Source: Sphingomonadales bacterium (GTDB lineage: Bacteria; Pseudomonadota; Alphaproteobacteria; Sphingomonadales; Sphingomonadaceae). Taken from it: 5,680 bases of DNA. Location of the stretch: positions 1 to 5,680 of the forward strand of contig JAIYAA010000353.1 in NCBI GenBank assembly GCA_027489295.1, read 5' to 3'. The first letter of the stretch is position 1. Every line of letters begins with the position of its first letter. Positions 4,892 to 5,680 of this stretch are shown here, one piece after another. Under the pieces are notes generated by a model. The model saw only the letters and a program-made list of their open reading frames with translations, did not search any database and was not told where the DNA came from. A program made the translations under genes and the position numbers.

Positions 4892-5680
4892 TCAGAACTG
4901 GACGCGGCCGCCCAGCGAGAAGACGAAGGCGCGGGCGTTGCGCAGCTGGCCCTGCGTCAGGATGGTAGAACCCGCCGCGATGGTCGCACGGTCGATCGGC
5001 GCATTGGCGAAATCGACGTAATTGGCAGCCGCATCGAGCACGATGGTCTTCGTCACCGCATAGGAACCACCGGCACCGAAGTTCCAGCGGTTCGCATCCG
5101 GCACGCGCGCGTCGCGCCGGCCGTCCTGGGTCGGGGTGGTGGCCCGCTGCACGCCTGCGCGCACCGTCAACGCTGGCGAGACCATATAGTCGACGCCGCC
5201 GGCATAGCTCCAGCTCTCCCGGTAATTCTCAGGAAGCGCGGTGTTGAGCGGCGAGCCGAGGCGGATCGCGTCGAACTTGTCCCAATTATAGTGAACCACC
5301 TGGCCGTTCAGCGTCAGCCGGTCGGTCGCCTTCCAGCGCACGCCAGCGATCTGCTGGGCGGGGGTATAGAAGTCCGCCTCGACGTTCGAAAGCGACAGAT
5401 TGTTCGGCGCCAGCGGCCCGACCAGCCCGCTTACCGTCAGGCTGCCCTTCAGCTTGTGGCGAATGGCGGACTTGTAGCTGAAGCCCGCGGTTACCCGGTC
5501 GCTGTGCATCTGAAAGCCGGCGCTCCAGCCCACATCCCAGCCATCGCCCTTCAGTTCCTGACGGCCGTCGGGCAGGCTGGCGAGCACATTGGGCAGCGCG
5601 TTGCTGAGGCTGGCATCGGTATATTCCACGTTCGCCGCCGCACCTACGCGCAACCAGTCGGTGACCGAGACCGCGATCGA
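4892..5680 (-). CDS. FadL/OmpP1/TodX-family outer-membrane transporter, partial (N-terminus outside window)
   Basis: FadL-family proteins are 14-stranded outer-membrane barrels that pass long-chain fatty acids or aromatic hydrocarbons by diffusion. The frame is open to the right edge, so the visible 262 residues are the C-terminal part of a protein that usually has about 430-500; the signal peptide and N-terminal hatch are missing. Visible family features are WDVGWSAGFQ, then RVTAGFSYKSAIRHKLKG, FYTPAQQIAGVRWKATDRL, WSYAGGVDYMVS, and RDARVPDANRWNFGAGGSY, which matches the FadL segment with P-D and R-W before a late strand. The protein ends GGRVQF, with the terminal phenylalanine used for outer-membrane assembly. 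A start at 5653 would be a TTG inside the domain and is not the true start. Fatty acid versus aromatic substrate cannot be told. The gene ends at the terminator at 4846-4874. Confidence 0.92.
   Translation of the reverse strand, partial: SIAVSVTDWLRVGAAANVEYTDASLSNALPNVLASLPDGRQELKGDGWDVGWSAGFQMHSDRVTAGFSYKSAIRHKLKGSLTVSGLVGPLAPNNLSLSNVEADFYTPAQQIAGVRWKATDRLTLNGQVVHYNWDKFDAIRLGSPLNTALPENYRESWSYAGGVDYMVSPALTVRAGVQRATTPTQDGRRDARVPDANRWNFGAGGSYAVTKTIVLDAAANYVDFANAPIDRATIAAGSTILTQGQLRNARAFVFSLGGRVQF

Noticed and set aside
1..5680. CRISPR array, insertion sequence or phage genes
   Set aside because: No spaced repeat series, transposase motif, or long terminal inverted repeats were seen. Base composition is even across the genes, and all four proteins are ordinary chromosomal types.

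Overview
The window is a GC-rich stretch, roughly two thirds G+C by eye, from a Gram-negative bacterium. The genes most resemble those of Alphaproteobacteria, probably a sphingomonad. The clues are a TonB-dependent receptor with the usual EIVVTA box, a FadL-type outer-membrane channel, and a tRNA promoter of the TTGACG-17-TTATAG kind. This placement is inferred from gene content and was not tested by a search.

Four protein genes lie on the minus strand and one tRNA gene on the plus strand. In order of minus-strand transcription (high to low coordinates): (1) the 3' part of a FadL/OmpP1/TodX-family gene (4892-5680), which enters from beyond the right edge and ends in a strong hairpin at 4846-4874; (2) a gene joining N-terminal TPR-like helices to a PRMT7-like protein-arginine-methyltransferase fold (3388-4776); (3) a hairpin at 3306-3330 lying between that gene and the converging tRNA-Pro(CGG) gene (3211-3287, plus strand), probably ending transcription from both sides; (4) a divergent region of about 190 bp carrying the tRNA promoter and the pnuC leader; (5) pnuC (2469-3023), overlapping by 4 bp a NadR-type ribosylnicotinamide kinase gene (1948-2472); (6) a 187-bp gap with a 24-bp near-perfect palindrome and a TGTGA direct repeat; (7) a TonB-dependent receptor (1-1760) whose C-terminus runs off the left edge.

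The clearest shared function is vitamin uptake. PnuC-family channels let an unphosphorylated vitamin such as nicotinamide riboside cross the inner membrane, and the coupled NadR-like kinase would trap it by phosphorylation. The TonB-dependent receptor downstream is a reasonable candidate for the outer-membrane step, which would give a complete envelope-to-cytoplasm NAD-precursor route. The substrate of the receptor is inference from position only. The methyltransferase and the FadL gene appear to be separate units.

The receptor reading frame is open across its whole visible length (586 codons plus 2 bases). It is easy to overlook because its stop codon lies outside the window and a 396-codon antisense open frame overlaps it.
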